This document shows positions 12,622-12,794 of a stretch of 12,794 bases of DNA, piece by piece; within the stretch, counting starts at the first letter, position 1; each line of letters opens with the position of its first letter. Location: contig DXLX01000029.1 of assembly GCA_019414515.1 (NCBI GenBank), positions 1-12,794 on the forward strand, in the 5' to 3' direction. The stretch comes from Collinsella sp. (GTDB lineage: Bacteria; Actinomycetota; Coriobacteriia; Coriobacteriales; Coriobacteriaceae). The notes under the pieces are model-generated. The model did no database searches, was not told the origin of the DNA, and worked only from the letters and a program-made list of their open reading frames with translations. A program made the translations under genes and the position numbers.

Positions 12622-12794
12622 AGCCCACCCCGCGCACGGTCTGGATGATGCGGGCACCGCCGGCGTCTTCGATCTTGGCGCGCAGGTGCGCGATGTGCAC
12701 GTCGACGTTGTTGGTGTCGCCCATGTATTCGTAGCCCAGCGCTTCGTGCGCGATGCGTTCGCGCGTGAGCACGGTCTCGGCATGCGCCATAAGC
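12605..12794 (-). CDS. OmpR/PhoB-family response regulator, C-terminal part (partial)
   Basis: The visible 63 codons encode the second half of an OmpR-type winged-helix DNA-binding domain: VLTRERIAHEALGYEY, then the recognition helix NNVDVHIAHLRAKIED, then the wing RIIQTVRGVGYVCRA and the stop. The receiver domain and start lie beyond the window edge; the ATG at 12790 is internal to the domain and is not a true start. The 17-bp overlap with the kinase gene shows they are a cognate pair. Target genes cannot be seen. Confidence 0.92.
   Translation of the reverse strand, partial: LMAHAETVLTRERIAHEALGYEYMGDTNNVDVHIAHLRAKIEDAGGARIIQTVRGVGYVCRA

Overview
The window looks like chromosomal DNA of a high-G+C Coriobacteriia member, most likely Collinsella or a close relative. 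This is inferred from the protein sequences, from the actinobacterial order enolase / DivIC-like septum protein / Ppx-GppA phosphatase, and from G+C near 60% in most genes. No database search was possible.

Layout, left to right. (1) The 3' end of a histidine operon on the + strand: the hisF tail, a possible 49-codon ORF that bridges hisF and hisI, then hisI and hisE. A PHP-type histidinol-phosphatase faces it on the - strand, and a MITE-like element with 23-bp inverted ends fills the gap between the two stop codons. (2) A + strand housekeeping group: a stand-alone LarC C-terminal domain, a YfcE-like metallophosphoesterase and MazG. (3) A - strand AAA_14/DUF4143 ATPase with lower G+C. It is preceded by three identical 17-bp repeats at an exact 33-bp pitch and looks like an acquired gene with its own control region. 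(4) Enolase, with a candidate leader peptide ending just past the enolase start codon, followed by a terminator, a DivIC/FtsB-like membrane protein and a Ppx/GppA phosphatase. (5) A 335-bp non-coding patch at about 9339-9673 holding a long hairpin, a duplicated tRNA-Leu tail plus terminator, and a cluster of small hairpins between inverted tRNA T-arm fragments. An intact tRNA-Leu(UAA) on the - strand follows. (6) A membrane-anchored repeat-helix protein on the - strand. (7) A small + strand pair: an orphan PTS galactitol-type IIB protein and a VOC-fold protein, closed by a bidirectional terminator. (8) A - strand two-component pair: sensor kinase and response regulator (C-terminal part only).

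How the genes fit together: HisF, HisI, HisE and the phosphatase belong to histidine synthesis. MazG, YfcE and Ppx/GppA are nucleotide or phosphate housekeeping enzymes. The IIB/VOC pair may be linked to sugar-acid use. The least expected signals are the phased repeats before the ATPase, the two small translationally coupled ORFs (hisF-hisI and before eno), and the tRNA-tail and hairpin repeats after ppx.
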